From Halichoerus grypus (lineage: Eukaryota > Chordata > Mammalia > Carnivora > Phocidae), in NCBI RefSeq assembly GCF_964656455.1, contig NC_135717.1:372001-436000 (forward strand): 64,000 bases of DNA, given 5' to 3'. How positions within the stretch are numbered: the stretch's first letter is position 1; each line of letters begins with the position of its first letter. Shown here one piece after another: positions 51,010 through 61,860 of this stretch. Below the pieces are notes generated by a model. It saw nothing but the letters and a program-made list of their open reading frames with translations. It was not told the DNA's origin and did no database searches. The position numbers were made by a program, and so were the translations under genes.

Positions 51010-51300
51010 AGCGGGTTCAATAGGACCCCTCCCGAGGGTGGCTCTATTTGGAAATGGGACCTTTGCAGACGCTGTCAGGTAAAAATGAGTTCTGGACACA
51101 CGGCCCGCAGGGCAGACCTCACCATGAAGACAGAGGCAAAGGCTGGGTGATGTGTCTGCAAGTGAAGGACTGGAGGCGACAGGCTAGGACACAGGAGGAA
51201 GTGCCCCACTGAAGTCTTGGCCTCGGGCTCTGGGCTCCGAGCTGTGGGGCAATCAGTTCTTGCTGCCTGCAGCCGCCCAATCCGCAGTGATGTGCTCTGC
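51010..51300 (+). repeat. Old LTR-like repeat fragment (MaLR-like, subfamily unassigned)
   Basis: The words ctatttggaaatgggacctt, tgcagacgctgtcaggta, and ccatgaagacagaggcaaag follow a familiar mammalian repeat that also gives 58270-58530. The two fragments overlap in the middle of that repeat. The family name is from memory and uncertain. Confidence 0.45.
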
Positions 51301-51346
51301 TCAGGAATTCCTGATCTTACTTTCTGGCGAAGCGGTAATTTTCCCT

Positions 51347-51574
51347 CCAAGGACCGATTCTTTTTTTTTTTTTTTTAAAGATTTTATTTATTTGAGAGAG
51401 AGAATGAGAGAGAGAGAGAGCATGAGAAGGGGGAGGGTCAGAGGGAGAAGCAGACCCCCCGCTGAGCAGGGAGCCCAATGCGGGACTCGATCCCGGGACT
51501 CCAGGATCATGATCTGAGCCGAAGGCAGTCGCTTAACCAACTGAGCCACCCAGGCGCCCCCAAGGACCGATTCT
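51347..51574 (-). mobile_element. SINEC element, minus orientation, perfect target-site duplication
   Basis: The element runs 51362-51559. It begins with poly-T and aaagattttatttatttgag and ends cttaaccaactgagccaccc then aggcgcc. The 15-bp duplication ccaaggaccgattct is perfect at 51347-51361 and 51560-51574. It is among the youngest-looking insertions in the window. Confidence 0.95.
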
Positions 51575-52019
51575 GCTGCAACTACGGGAAGCTTTGTCAC
51601 TCAGTTTAGGTATTTCATGATTTTTCACTTTTTACATAGATTTTTACTATGACAGTCTTCTTCAATAAATTATGCAAAAGCTCGTTATTGGTTTCCAAGT
51701 GTATGGGGAGGCTGGCTGCCTCCTTTTTTTTGGTTACTTCTGAATTAGTGATAATAAAGTAACTCTATTAGATTATAATCAAAGAATATAGTTTTTGAGT
51801 GAGAAAACGATTTAAACTCATCTGGGGATCCTTTTAATAACATGTCCCACTATGTACGTGATTGTAAAACCCTGACTTACACACACCTTTCCTGGATCTC
51901 GTATGTTGCCTGATCACACACGGACGGGACCCAGAAAGAGCAGAACTCAGTAGTGACCAGAGCAGACTAGGGCCTACTGTCTCGTGCAGCTGGGCACATG
52001 CCCAGGGGGGCACAGCCGG

Positions 52020-52112
52020 AAACTCCTGTGCTCAGTATCACGACCCAGCACCCAGAATGCACCAGGCCTGCGGCAGGGGTTCGATAGGTATCTGTGGAAT
52101 AAACAGGTGAAT
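52020..52112 (+). repeat. L2-like 3' end
   Basis: The words gcaggggttcgataggtatc and tgtggaataaacaggtgaat followed by gaataaa match the L2 ending 'ggtgctcaataaatatttgttgaatgaat'. Confidence 0.5.
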
Positions 52113-52273
52113 GAATAAACCCTTTCTGTAGCACAGCCAGCTTCACAAATCGATGTGTCCATCCGAGCCCCATAACTCTCTTTCTTAAAATACATCCTAG
52201 CAAAGCAATGACAGGTGTCAAAGAGATATCGGTACTAGAATGTTCTCTGCAACGTTTAAAAATTTTTAATCCA

Positions 52274-52490
52274 GGGCGCCTGGGTGGCTCAGTCGTTAAG
52301 CGTCTGCCTTCGGCTCAGGTCATGATCCTGGGGTCCTGGGATCGAGCCCCGCATCGGGCTCCCTGCTCTGCGGGAAGCCTGCTTCTCCCTCTGCCACTCC
52401 CCCTGCTTGTGTTCCCTCTCTCGCTGTCTCTCTCTCTGTCAAATAAATAAATAAAATCTTTAAAAATAAATAAAAAATAAAATAAAAAAC
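52274..52490 (+). mobile_element. SINEC element, plus orientation
   Basis: The element starts gggcgcctgggtggctcagt, then cgttaagcgtctgccttcgg, has the B-box region gggatcgagccccgcatcgg, and ends aaataaataaataaaatctt with an A-rich tail running to about 52490. Its sequence is close to the 25965 copy. Confidence 0.95.
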
Positions 52491-52494
52491 CAAA

Positions 52495-53530
52495 AACAGA
52501 AATCAAATCATATATAGAGAATGAAAACTCAGGCCACAGACTAGGAGAAAATATCCACAAAACACAAATCCAATTAAAGGACTCCAGTCCAAAATATACA
52601 AAAAAAGCCTCTCAAACTCAACAACAGGAAAACAGACACCCAACACGGAGCATCCGCCCACAGCGAACACCCACTCGGGAAGATGCTCCACATCATGCGT
52701 CCTCGGGGACACGCAGAGGAGAACAGCGAGGAGACGCCACTGCCCACCCCCCCCGTCAGAACAGCCGCGGGCCAGAACACGGTCAGCACCAGATGCTGGC
52801 GGGACGCGGAGCAGCGGGGCCCCTCGGAGCAGCGGGGAACGGCGCGGCCACGCAGGAGGCGCTGTGGTTTCTTACAAAACCAGCCACGCTCTTGCCGTGC
52901 AGTCCAGCGGACGTGCTCCTCGGCATTTGCCCCCAGGACATGAGAACATAGGTCCCCGTGACACCTGCGCACGGATGTTTACGGCAGCTTTATCCACAGC
53001 TGCCCAAACTGGGAAGCGACCAGGGTGCCCTGGAGTCGGGCATGGACGCACACGCCGTGGGCCGTGCAGACGGTGGACTGTGACTCGAGTGCTACAAAGG
53101 AGTGAGCTCTGAAGCCGTGGAGGAACCCGACACGCGTGATCCTGAGCCGGCTCTGGACTGGGATTCCAGCCGTGGGGCGTTCCCGAAAAGGCAGGACTGC
53201 GGGGATGGTAAACGGTGGGCGGGTGCCGGGGGCTGGGGAGGGGAGACAGGGTGGAGCGTGGTGGATTTGTGTAATATCGTAATTGGATACATGTTGTTAC
53301 ACAACCGTGCAAACCCAGAGACCGTGCCTGAGGCAGGCCGTGGACTTCAGTTAGTGACAGCGAGCGCGCGGCGATGCTCATCAGCTGCAGGAGGCACGAA
53401 GGTGCAGGAAGGTAATCACAGGGGCAGGCGGGGCATGAGGGGCAAGGACAGCCCTGCACGTTCTGCTCGATTCCTCTGTGGACCTGAACTGCTCTGGAAG
53501 GGTCGTCTATCCTTGGTAATTACATACAGT
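52495..53530 (+). repeat. L1 3' region (ORF2 end plus tail), GC-enriched
   Basis: The left part reads like the end of L1 ORF2 ('aaaatatccacaaaacacaaa', 'aaaggactccagtccaaaat'). It continues through the tail ('gtttacggcagctttatcca', 'cagctgcccaaactgggaag'). The right part (about 53280-53530) ends ctgtggacctgaactgctct, a common L1 tail ending. It may be two adjacent tails. The middle has gained many CpGs. Confidence 0.6.
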
Positions 53531-54224
53531 AGGTTACAAACTTTACGACGTGTGTGGGAGGATCAGCAGCAGGGAAAAACACACCTCCAAGGAAACACAT
53601 CAGACGCCGAAAGTCTCCCTCAAGAGATGTGACAACAAGGCATCTTTGTTTCCTTATCCTTTTCTGTACTTCCTTAATTTCCCCAGGTTTCGTGGAATCA
53701 ACCTTTCTTTTTATTGTTCGGCAATTTCTGAAAGCTGTAAACCTTCTTTTGAAAACTGCTTTAACCATTTGACATTCACTTGACCCAGCGGCACCGTGTG
53801 ACGTTCCACCGGACGGAGAAGCGGCAGCCCTTCCTTCGGCTTCGGGCTTGCGGTTCTTCTCACAGATCCTGGGTCTGCACGGGGCCACATGGCTGTGTCC
53901 CTGAGAGCGCCCGGACACGGTGTCAATGGCAGGCCTTCTATTCCCGGTCTGCAGAAGCATATTCCACGTGACCACACCTGTGCTGCTTGGTGGGCAGGGA
54001 GGGCGAGGGCACAAAACTGAGTTCACACCTAACTCACAAGTGCACATAAAGTGTGATGCACACAAACACACATGAAAAAGGGGGAAAGCAGTTTAGAGTT
54101 CTATCGGCAAGGAGTTTCTCCGTAAAGGTTATTTTCTATTACTGATGTTAGTTATAAAATCATTCTGGAAATAAAAACAAATGTAAGAAAAATAAGAAAT
54201 CCCCATTTTGGAAGTTTCTGATCC

Positions 54225-54575
54225 TCTCTGCCTGAAGAGGAGGGAGATGTCCGAAGGGAAGCAGGCCCCGCCCGGAGTGTCCCTGGGCGCAGTTCCTAAG
54301 TGACAGAAGCCAGTCTGCGAAGCCTCCGTACTGTGGGATTCTGGAGAAGGCAGAACTGTGGGCCCAAGGAGTGACCCTGATGTAAACTCTGGGCCTCAGC
54401 TGACGATGGCGTCTCTCACCAGGAGTGACAAGCACTCAGCAGGTGCAGCGTTACTAAACAGGGGAGCCGTGTGCACAGGGAGGGGCTCAGGCTGGGGAGG
54501 GGGACGTGGGAACTCTGTACTTTGTGCTCAATTTTTCTGTGAACCTAAAACTGCTCTAAAAAAGCAAACCCTATC
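54225..54575 (+). repeat. L1 3' tail
   Basis: The words gtgaccctgatgtaaactct, then tgtactttgtgctcaatttt and ctgtgaacctaaaactgctc are a classic L1 3' ending. It shares this ending with the segment at 53405-53530. Confidence 0.65.
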
Positions 54576-54796
54576 TGGGCGCCAGGGTGGCAGAGTCGAC
54601 TGGTTAAGAGACGGACTCTTGGTTTCGGCTCAGGCATGATCTCAGGGTCTCAGGATCAAGCCCCTCATCGAGCCCCGTGCTCAGTGAGGAATCTGCCTGA
54701 GATTCTTCCTCTCCCTCTGCCCCTCCCCCACTGCCACACGTGCATTCTCTCTCAAATAAATACATAAATCTTCAAAAAACAAAAGTAAAGCCTATC
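54560..54796 (+). mobile_element. Older SINEC-type element, plus orientation
   Basis: The element runs 54576-54780. It has a diverged head (tgggcgccagggtggcagag), the core 'tttcggctcaggcatgatct', 'catcgagccccgtgctcagt' and the ending aaataaatacataaatcttc. The duplication aaaagcaaaccctatc / aaaagtaaagcctatc (54560-54575 and 54781-54796) has two mismatches, consistent with age. It landed in the end of an L1 tail. Confidence 0.88.
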
Positions 54797-56470
54797 AATT
54801 ACAAAGGAGTACTGCTGAAAATACAATAAAAATGAAATAGGAGCAAATCGACCAAAACATATAAAGGATCTGTATATTGAAAATAAAAGTTTTTCTGTTT
54901 TTCTTAAAAATTTTATTTATTTATTTGAGAGAGATAAAGAGAGAGAGGGCATGCATGAGTGGGGGTGGGGATGCAGAGGGAAAAGGAGAAGCAGACTCCC
55001 TGTTGAGTGTGGAGCGCCATGCACGGCTCAACGTGGGGCTCAACACGGGGCTCGATCCCATGATCCTGAGACCCTTGAGACCACAACCTGAGCTGAAGGC
55101 AGATGCTGAACGGACTGAGCCACCCAGGTGCCCCTGAAAATAAAAGTCTTTCTCTCATAGACAGGAGAAACCACAGACCTAGGTAAATGAAGAGCTACTC
55201 TGTGTTCACGAACTGGAAGATTCAAGATTGTTCTCCATTCTCCTCAAACTGATTTATGTGTTCAGTGTAAGCCCACTCAACATTCCAAGAGGATTTTTTG
55301 GTCCATGTCACCGAGATCACTAAAATATACCCAGAAAGGCAAAGGAACCAGAGTAGAGGAAACAATTTTGAAGAAGAGCAACGCATGAAAACAGAGTGAG
55401 CCAGACCGTGAGGTGCCCCCAGGTACATACAGCCAGCTGATGAATGACAGAGGAGCACCCAAAGTCAGTGCAGAACCCCTCCATACAAACTTCCATACAA
55501 AACACAATTCATTAATAAATATATGCATTGATAAACCCACCTTCAAAAGGGGAAACTTTTGCTCTGTGAAAGACACTAGTGAGCAAATGAGCAGAAGACC
55601 CTGGATGGACTGGAAGAAGGTGTTTGAAAAGCAGGGACTACCCAGGACGCACATCTGCGTACGTGAGGGTAGAGTTGAATACATAAAGCACTTCCGAGCC
55701 CAACGGTGAAGAAGAGCCTAGTAAGAAACACGGACCGAAGACCTCAGCAGGCACCTCATCAAGGAGACGATGGCAAGTAAGTGCATGAAAAGATGCTCCG
55801 TGTCATCAGTCATAAGGAAATGAGGAAGAAACCCAGCGGAAGGGCCAGCAAGTACCCATCAGAATGGCTCAAATTTTCGAAAGCTAACAGTATCGAGTGC
55901 TGGCAATCTTAGGGCCAAGAACCACAGCTGGTTGGAATGTAAGACGGTGTAGCTGGGCACTTTGTTACCAAGTCAAACATGTGCTTACCATACGACCCAG
56001 ATACTTTCTCAAGTTAAATAAAAATCTACATTCACACAGAAATCTGTAAGACAAATACATGCCTACAGCGGCCTTGTCATTGCCAAAAACTGGAAGTGAT
56101 CCAGATGTCCCTCAACTGGCCAAAGGATGATCAGACTGTGATCCATGGATTCAGCAAAACAACGCTCGTGACACGCACAAAACCAGCACGAATCTCGGGT
56201 GCCCTCGGAAGTGACAGAAGCCGGACTCAAAGGCTACCTGCTGTAGGCCTCCACTGGTGGCACATTCTGGAAGATGCTGAGCTGCAGACACTTCAGCGGC
56301 TGCCAGGGGATAGGGGGGCGGGACGGTCTGGCCAGCAAGGGCAGGAGGGAGGGGATGGCACCTCAACAGATCTGGGTCTCGGGGACGGTGGCAGGTAGAC
56401 AACTGGACACCTCCGTCAGAACCCACGCAGTTGCACACCACAGAGCACACGTTCAGGGTATTGAAATTCA
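54797..56470 (+). repeat. L1 ORF2 3' part and tail, split by a SINE at 54897-55134
   Basis: Both sides of the SINE read as the 3' part of L1 ORF2 and its tail: gttcacgaactggaagattc near 55205, 'gaggattttttggtccatgt' near 55290, cagaatggctcaaattttcg near 55860, and 'gatccagatgtccctcaact' near 56097. It has stops and frameshifts throughout. Confidence 0.72.
54878..55153 (-). mobile_element. SINEC element, minus orientation, inserted in L1
   Basis: The element runs 54897-55134. It begins taaaaattttatttatttat, has a GA-rich stretch, and ends gactgagccacccaggtgcc then cc. The duplication tgaaaataaaagt(t/c)tttct, at 54878-54896 and 55135-55153, has one mismatch in 19. It is inserted into L1 sequence that continues on both sides. 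Confidence 0.93.
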
Positions 56471-56849
56471 AAGAAGAACTTTAACGGGAGAGGGGAGTGG
56501 TCCCGGTTCTCTCTTCCCAGATGTGTCTGCTCATTCCAAAATTGACACACAACGTAACTTCCATCTTTACTAAAGACCAAAGCCTTAGCCCAGACCCTCG
56601 TGTGACCCCACAGAGCCAGTGTCCAGGGAAGGCACCAGGCCACCAGGAGGGAAGGAGCACCCAGCTCGGCAGGGAGGTGTCCATATCCACCAATTAGCAC
56701 AAGAACAACTGTAGAGAAGCTGATGTTGACGCGGAGTTGGGAAAACAGCACTGTTCACGCGTGTCAGGGGAACCGTAAACTCATTCCATCCTTGGGAGTA
56801 AAGTGGTTCTAGAGCTATGAAAACAAGCCACACTCTGACCCCAGCGCGC

Positions 56850-57130
56850 GCACCCCGACTGCGTGCACGCTCTGTCTTCTTCAAATCATTTCCTGGGCAT
56901 AAAGGTCTTTTCTGAAGAAAACAAAAAAACTGAAAGCCGTCAAATACAAAACAATACAAATAAAGTAAAAACTGCCACATCACATGGTTTTATGGCCACA
57001 GACACCATAAAAATGCTACTGAGGAGAACACAGAATAGGGTGCGCTGGATGCCACCAAAACAGACACTTTAAAATGGCCAAAATGGTAAATTTTATGCTG
57101 TATAGATTTTACACAAAAGATACTAGGAAG
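56850..57130 (+). repeat. L1-type 3' tail
   Basis: The ending 'acactttaaaatggccaa' and aatggtaaattttatgctgt is the common L1 tail ending. The left boundary is unclear. Confidence 0.5.
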
Positions 57131-57967
57131 AAAAGTCAAACTAAAAATGCACATGTGCCACCCCCACCCACATCCACACGCGTGTGCGTGCTGAAGAGGG
57201 TCCCAGAGAAACGCAGGTGGGTACGCGGATGGAGGAGGCCGGGCGCTTTCCTTACAGCCTCTAAAGCATCCCTACAAGGACCAACGATTCTACCGTTCCA
57301 CGAGCTTCTGCAAGATCCCACCATGGAGAAGCTTCGGGCTGTGCTTGGCCAGTGGATAAGGACTATTCTACCCCCTCACGACTGGACCTGAGAACAACGA
57401 CCTTCTTAAACTGCACTCACCGAGGCCTGAGGGCTGGTGGCTGGGCTTGGCCTGCCCGGACAGCACCCCGAGAGCTGGGCCATCCCCGCTGGTCTGTGCC
57501 GGCCCAGCGACACCCTCCCGGGGCTTTATCGGGGGCCCCACACACATGCTTCCTGCTTGTCACACATGATGAGAAGTCTCCCTCCCCAGGCTTCCTGTCC
57601 ACTCAGGCTGGCCTCATGGGGGGGCAGGGGTGCTGCCTGGGACTCTGCCCTCCCCTGGACCACAGGCTCCTGGGGCCCAAGACCCGGGGCTCCGCCACAC
57701 CCCGAGCCAAAGAGCCCTCCTGCTCCCCTATTACAAACACTCCACGGCAGCTCGCGGGGCAAGCCAGCGTGGCGGCAGAGGGGACGCCCGTGGCTGTCAG
57801 GGACTTTATATTCTGGGGGGCTCAGATCTGTCTGTTACAGGGATAATCCGTAGTCTTGCCGCTGGGCGCATGCTTCTCTCAGTGCCCGCCATCCACTTCA
57901 GAGCACTCCTGCGCGGACAGATACTCCGCGGCTGGCGAGGCCTCTCACAAGAATGGAACTATACCCT

Positions 57968-58190
57968 ACGGCCAAGGCTTTTTTTTTTTTTTTAAGATTT
58001 TATGTATTTATTTGAGAGAGAGAGAGAGGAGAGAGCACGAGTGGGGAGCAGCAGGCAGAGGGAGAAGCAGACTTCCCGCGGAGCAGGGAGCCCGACGTGG
58101 GACTCGATTCCAGGACCCTGGGATAATGACCTGAGCCGAAGGCAGACGCTTAACGACTGAGCCACCCAGGCGCCCCCACAGCCAAGTCTT
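57968..58190 (-). mobile_element. SINEC element, minus orientation
   Basis: The element runs about 57981-58177. It begins with poly-T, aagattttatgtatttattt and a GA repeat, and ends gcttaacgactgagccaccc then aggcgcc. The flanks acggccaaggctt and acagccaagtctt are a duplication with two mismatches. Confidence 0.92.
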
Positions 58191-58269
58191 GTAACCCGCT
58201 TTCCTACTCACCACTGGATTGCCGTCGTGGGTAGGCCTACCTAAAGCCGCCCTACCCGCCCCTGAGAAA

Positions 58270-58530
58270 GTGGCTGTTTGCAGTTGAGTTGTGTCCCCTG
58301 AAAGTTCACGTGTTGGGTTCCCAACCTCAGGACCTCAGACTTTGAGCTTATTGGTGACAGTCTTTGCCAACGTAATCAAGTTATAATGAGGTCATTGGGG
58401 TGGGCACTAACGCAATGTGACGCAGCCTCCTGTTAAGGAAGGAGGCCACGTGAGGATGAAGGCAGAGGTCAGGACCAAGGTCCTACGAGCCAGGGAACAC
58501 CAAAGGCTGACGGCAAACCACCAGACGCTT
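58270..58530 (+). repeat. Old LTR-like repeat fragment (MaLR-like, subfamily unassigned)
   Basis: The order gttgagttgtgtcccctgaa, ttcacgtgttgggttcccaa, 'cgtaatcaagttataatgag', gtcattggggtgggcactaa and 'ccacgtgaggatgaaggcag' is that of a common mammalian repeat with an LTR-like layout. I cannot assign the subfamily. Confidence 0.5.
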
Positions 58531-59289
58531 GAGTGTGGACTCGCAGCCTGCAGGGCCCCCTCCCCGCCCATCTGCTCCTACTGTCCCCATTCACTCAGGG
58601 GTCCAGACCAAGCCCCAGGAGTTACGCTTGCTGCCTCTCTCCTCACTCCACCAGCAAGCCCTAAACACCCCGCCAAAATGAATGGTCCGAGCTGGCCATG
58701 TTGCTCCCGCTCCACTAACCCTAGATGCCCGACTCACTGCTGCAGCCATTGCCACGGGTCCCCTGGGGGCACAATGTCCCTGGTGAGCACCTCTACTTGG
58801 GTCTCACTCTGCTGCCTCAGCCATCGAGTGGGTTCCCCGACTCCAGCCACCCCCATCAGGACCACCCCCGAGACACGTCACCTGGAGGGCATCACTTGTG
58901 AGCAAACCACGGGAAGTAACTGGGGCCCGGACAGAGTGAGGGTTTGAGACGGGGGAGGATGGACTGTCCCCTGCCTGATTCTCCCAACACGCAGGAAACA
59001 GCCCATCCCACAAGCCCCCTGCAGAACGCCTCTCCTCAACCGTGGCCTCAAACGTAACCAAAGGAAAACAGATGAAGGCTACATGACCATCTTCATCCAT
59101 CCTCTGAAAAAAAACAGCTTTCCAAATTAAAACAGCCAAAGCTGGCTAGTGTGGGCAAACCAACAACCAAACCCCGCGGTGGGAGTGTACAAGGACGCAA
59201 ACGAGATCACTTCCACCCGGTATTGCCATTGGGAGTTTCAGTAATCCCGTGTCTGAAGACAATGCCACACACAGGAAAAAAGTCTACAC

Positions 59290-59550
59290 GTGAATGTGTT
59301 AGCGTGGCATTATTTTTAACATTAAACAAAGCTGGAAACAACTCAACTATCCAATCGCAAGGGAAACGTTGAGAAAATATCAGCATGTCTACTCAACCCA
59401 GCACCGCGCACCCACCTGAGTGAGGTCTGTGAAGAATGCGGAGCAAATGAAAAATACACGGAGGAGACCACATATGACTGTGACCCCTTCTATCTCTGAA
59501 CTTTCCAAACTTTCTTTAAAAGCCATGCACTCATACTTGAAAATGTTTTT
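59290..59550 (+). repeat. L1-type 3' tail fragment
   Basis: The words ttaacattaaacaaagctgg and aaacaactcaactatccaat resemble the L1 tail ('aaaactggaaacaacccaaatgtcc'). It is strongly diverged. Confidence 0.4.
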
Positions 59551-60386
59551 TTAATAGATTGTTTTAAAGGAAAGAAATTCACCCCTTTGGGCTGGAGCTC
59601 TGTGTCCACAGGAGGCCCCCACTGAAAGTGAAACACTGATGGGCGGGGACTCAGAGGGACTCAGATCTGAGCCTGACCTGGGGTTCCATTCACCCCTGAG
59701 ACCAGGACAGGAACAGTGAAGTTGTGAGCAACGGGCCCAGAAGAGGAGCCTTAGGTGCCGCCCAGAGAGTGTTCAGGGTCAGGAGCCAGAGGGAGGAAGG
59801 AAGGAGCCTACCATGGAGGGACAGGTTGCCAAGGGGCTCAGGGACCCCTCCTGCTCTAAGCCTGTCCTCCCACCGATGAACCAGGAAGGGGTGAGGGGCA
59901 TCATTCACAGAGGAATGAGTTGGGGGGGGTCCCCTCAGAAGAGAAGCGTGGATGGACGTGTGCTTCCCCACACTGCACGAGTCTGAGGGGCGTTCTCCTC
60001 TGCCTATGCCCACCTCCTCCCAGAGGCGCAGATTACCACCATGGAATCTGGTCTCAAATGCCCTACATCACATGCCTATCACAGCTATGTCCTTCCATCC
60101 CAAACGCCAGTGGCACCTGTAACTACACACGGTCCCCATCTCTGTCCCCTGAGTTGAAAACTGTCAGCAGGCCCCAGAAGCTAACTTCACAGTCAGCTCT
60201 TCCCCAAGCTCTGCAAGTGGTAGAGCCCGCACCAGTGGGGGTCTGTGGCCGGGACCAGGAGCCCTGGAACGGGTGAGGCAAGGTCAGGCCCGGCGGAGGA
60301 CTGCTCTCCCCACACTCCCTGCAAGAGCCAGCACGACCCGGGGAACAGGTGTGCCCCAGGGGAAAGCAGGGGTGGTCGTCACTGAC

Positions 60387-60563
60387 CTTCTCCAGCTTCT
60401 CGAAGTGCTCCCGCAGGAACTTCATGGGCCTGTCGGGCTTGGAGATGCACAGGTGCACAATGCAGTCCTTGAGGACCTGCTGAACGCCATGCTTCTGAAC
60501 GTAGAGCTCACACCCCTTCAGACTCTCGTCCTCCTCCGCCTGGTAGGACGACGGGGACGCCAT
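60387..60563 (-). CDS. PRKAR1B: PRKAR1B coding exon 1: start codon and dimerization/docking domain
   Basis: This segment encodes residues 1-59, from [10 protein letters not shown] to EHFEKLEK (177 nt). It is the dimerization/docking domain, an antiparallel four-helix bundle that pairs two RI subunits and binds A-kinase anchoring proteins. C18 and C39, which in type I subunits form interchain disulfides, are both present. L50 is also present; a human L50R change is linked to a neurodegenerative disorder. The ATG at 60563-60561 is chosen because the preceding context (gtcaccATGg) is a good Kozak match and the protein start matches RI-beta. The exon extends upstream as 5' UTR to about 60584, where the acceptor ccccaccag sits. 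The donor is GAGAAG|gtcagt at 60387/60386. Compared with human as I recall it, residues 5-9 differ and L24 is K. Confidence 0.97.
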
Positions 60564-60584
60564 GGTGACCCCGCTTCTGGCTGC
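60564..60584 (-). other. PRKAR1B: PRKAR1B 5' UTR part of the first coding exon
   Basis: This 21-nt untranslated segment lies between the acceptor (tttcccccaccag) and the start codon. It shows that at least one noncoding exon must lie further right. Confidence 0.8.
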
Positions 60585-61607
60585 CTGGTGGGGGAAATGC
60601 ACATCACGGGTTGCTGGGGAAGGAAGCCTGGGGCAGCACCCCACAGGCCCCCAAAATGTGTCATTGTAGTCCCATCCTGTGAGTGATGGGACACGGTCTC
60701 AGGGTCCATGGTCACAGGCCTTTCCTTCTGAGGGGCTGGATGAGCCGTTAACATGACAGCCGCAAAGCCTTACCTTACAGATCTTTGCGGGCATGGAGGA
60801 GGATCAAACAGACTTGTACATGGCTGAGCAAACCCTCCTCTCTGAGAAATCTGAAGGTGGAGAGTGGGGGCCCCCGGGGCCTGAGTGGCCAGCCCAGCAC
60901 TTATGTGGTCTCACTTGCCACCATCCCTCCTCCCTTTTTAGGGACAATTGTGTGAACCAGGTATATGGAGAGTGCTGTTACAGGGTTGGGGTAGCCTGCT
61001 TGGCAGGAACAGAAAGAAAACAAGGCAAACAGTTGAATCCCAGCTGAGGGGCCTTCTGGAAGGATGTAACATGGAGAACAATGGCAGGGCCGCACATTCT
61101 CAGCCCGGCATTCTCAGCTCAGCGCTCCGGGCTAAGTCACAATGAGGGCTCAGGAACTGGGAGCCACGCAGCCGCCCCACCGCTGGGACCCAGACCCGGG
61201 TTCTCGGCCGCCAGGAAGGCCCCAAGGCCGCGCCCCCTCCCCAGGCCCCGTGCCCGCGGTCCCTGCGCCCCCTCCCCAGGGCCCGCGCCCCTAGTCCTTG
61301 CGTCCCCTGCCCCCGGCCTCTGCGTCCCCAGCCCCCTCTTCCGGCCCCGTGCCCCCAGCCCCCGCGTCCCTTCCCCAGGCCCCACGTCCTTGGCCCCTGC
61401 ATCCCTTCCCCAGGCCCCGGCGCCTCCGGACCCTGAGCCCCCGGCCTCCACGCCTCTCCACGACTGCGCCGCGGGCCCAGGTTCGGCCAAGGGGGCGGGG
61501 GCTCCCCAAAGGCCCACATTTCCCGGGGCCTCCGGGCCGGCCGAGCTCAGCCCCTCACCCGCGCAGGCCAGGGATCCCGACGCAGACCCCATCCCAGCCC
61601 GGCGTAC
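60585..61607 (-). other. PRKAR1B: Putative 5' UTR intron
   Basis: If the donor at 61608/61607 is used, this is a 1.0-kb intron. It contains unassigned sequence at 60.6-61.1 kb and then the low-coordinate half of the CpG island with its C-rich minisatellite. Confidence 0.5.
61215..61480 (+). repeat. Degenerate GC-rich minisatellite, unit about 20 bp
   Basis: Recurring phrases such as ccttccccaggccccacgtc, cttccccaggccccggcgcc, ctccccaggccccgtgcccg and cccccagcccccgcgtccct form a loose array. Because it is C-rich it leaves long Pro/Ala-rich frames open, which are not genes. Confidence 0.65.
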
Positions 61608-61690
61608 CTGGATGCGCCACGCCCGAAGCCCGAAGCGGCTGCGCGGGGACGCGGCGGGGACGCGGGGACGGCCGGCGAGTGGGTCCCGCA
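61608..61690 (-). other. PRKAR1B: Candidate noncoding exon 1 of PRKAR1B
   Basis: A strong donor, CATCCAG|gtacgc on the minus strand at 61608/61607, sits in the densest part of the CpG island. The upstream exon sequence contains no ATG between about 61690 and the donor, as expected for a 5' UTR. The left limit (transcription start) is a guess. Confidence 0.5.
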
Positions 61691-61860
61691 CTGCAGCGGC
61701 GCCGCCCTCCGCCCGCCCCCGCGCCGCGCCGACCCACCCCCACCCCCCACTCCCCACCCCTGCACCCGGCCTGTCCCCCTCCCCTCCCGCCCTCCCCCTC
61801 CCTGCCCCCGCATCGGGCCTCCCCACCCCCCACTCTGCTGTGCTTCCTGCCCCTCAGCAT

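Larger units (their letters stand above)
48111..60386 (-). other. PRKAR1B: 12.3-kb PRKAR1B intron between coding exons 1 and 2
   Basis: This intron contains no supported exon. Its left third (48.1-50.9 kb) is GC-rich and unassigned. The rest is dense in transposons: SINEs at 51362, 52274, 54576, 54897 and 57981, L1 tails at 52495-53530, 54225, 54797-56470, 56850 and 59290, and two fragments of an old LTR-like repeat at 51010 and 58270. Unassigned unique stretches remain at about 51.6-52.0, 53.55-54.2, 57.15-57.95 and 59.6-60.3 kb. Confidence 0.8.
61150..61860 (-). promoter_or_regulatory. PRKAR1B: CpG-island promoter region of PRKAR1B
   Basis: About 700 bp is very rich in G, C and CG dinucleotides, densest at 61460-61740. 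GC boxes are seen at 61491-61500 (gggggcgggg) and in the cluster ccgccctccgcccgcccccg near 61702-61721. No TATA box is evident, as is usual for CpG-island promoters. It lies just 5' of the first coding exon of PRKAR1B on the minus strand. Direction and start site are inferred; bidirectional activity is possible. Confidence 0.65.
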
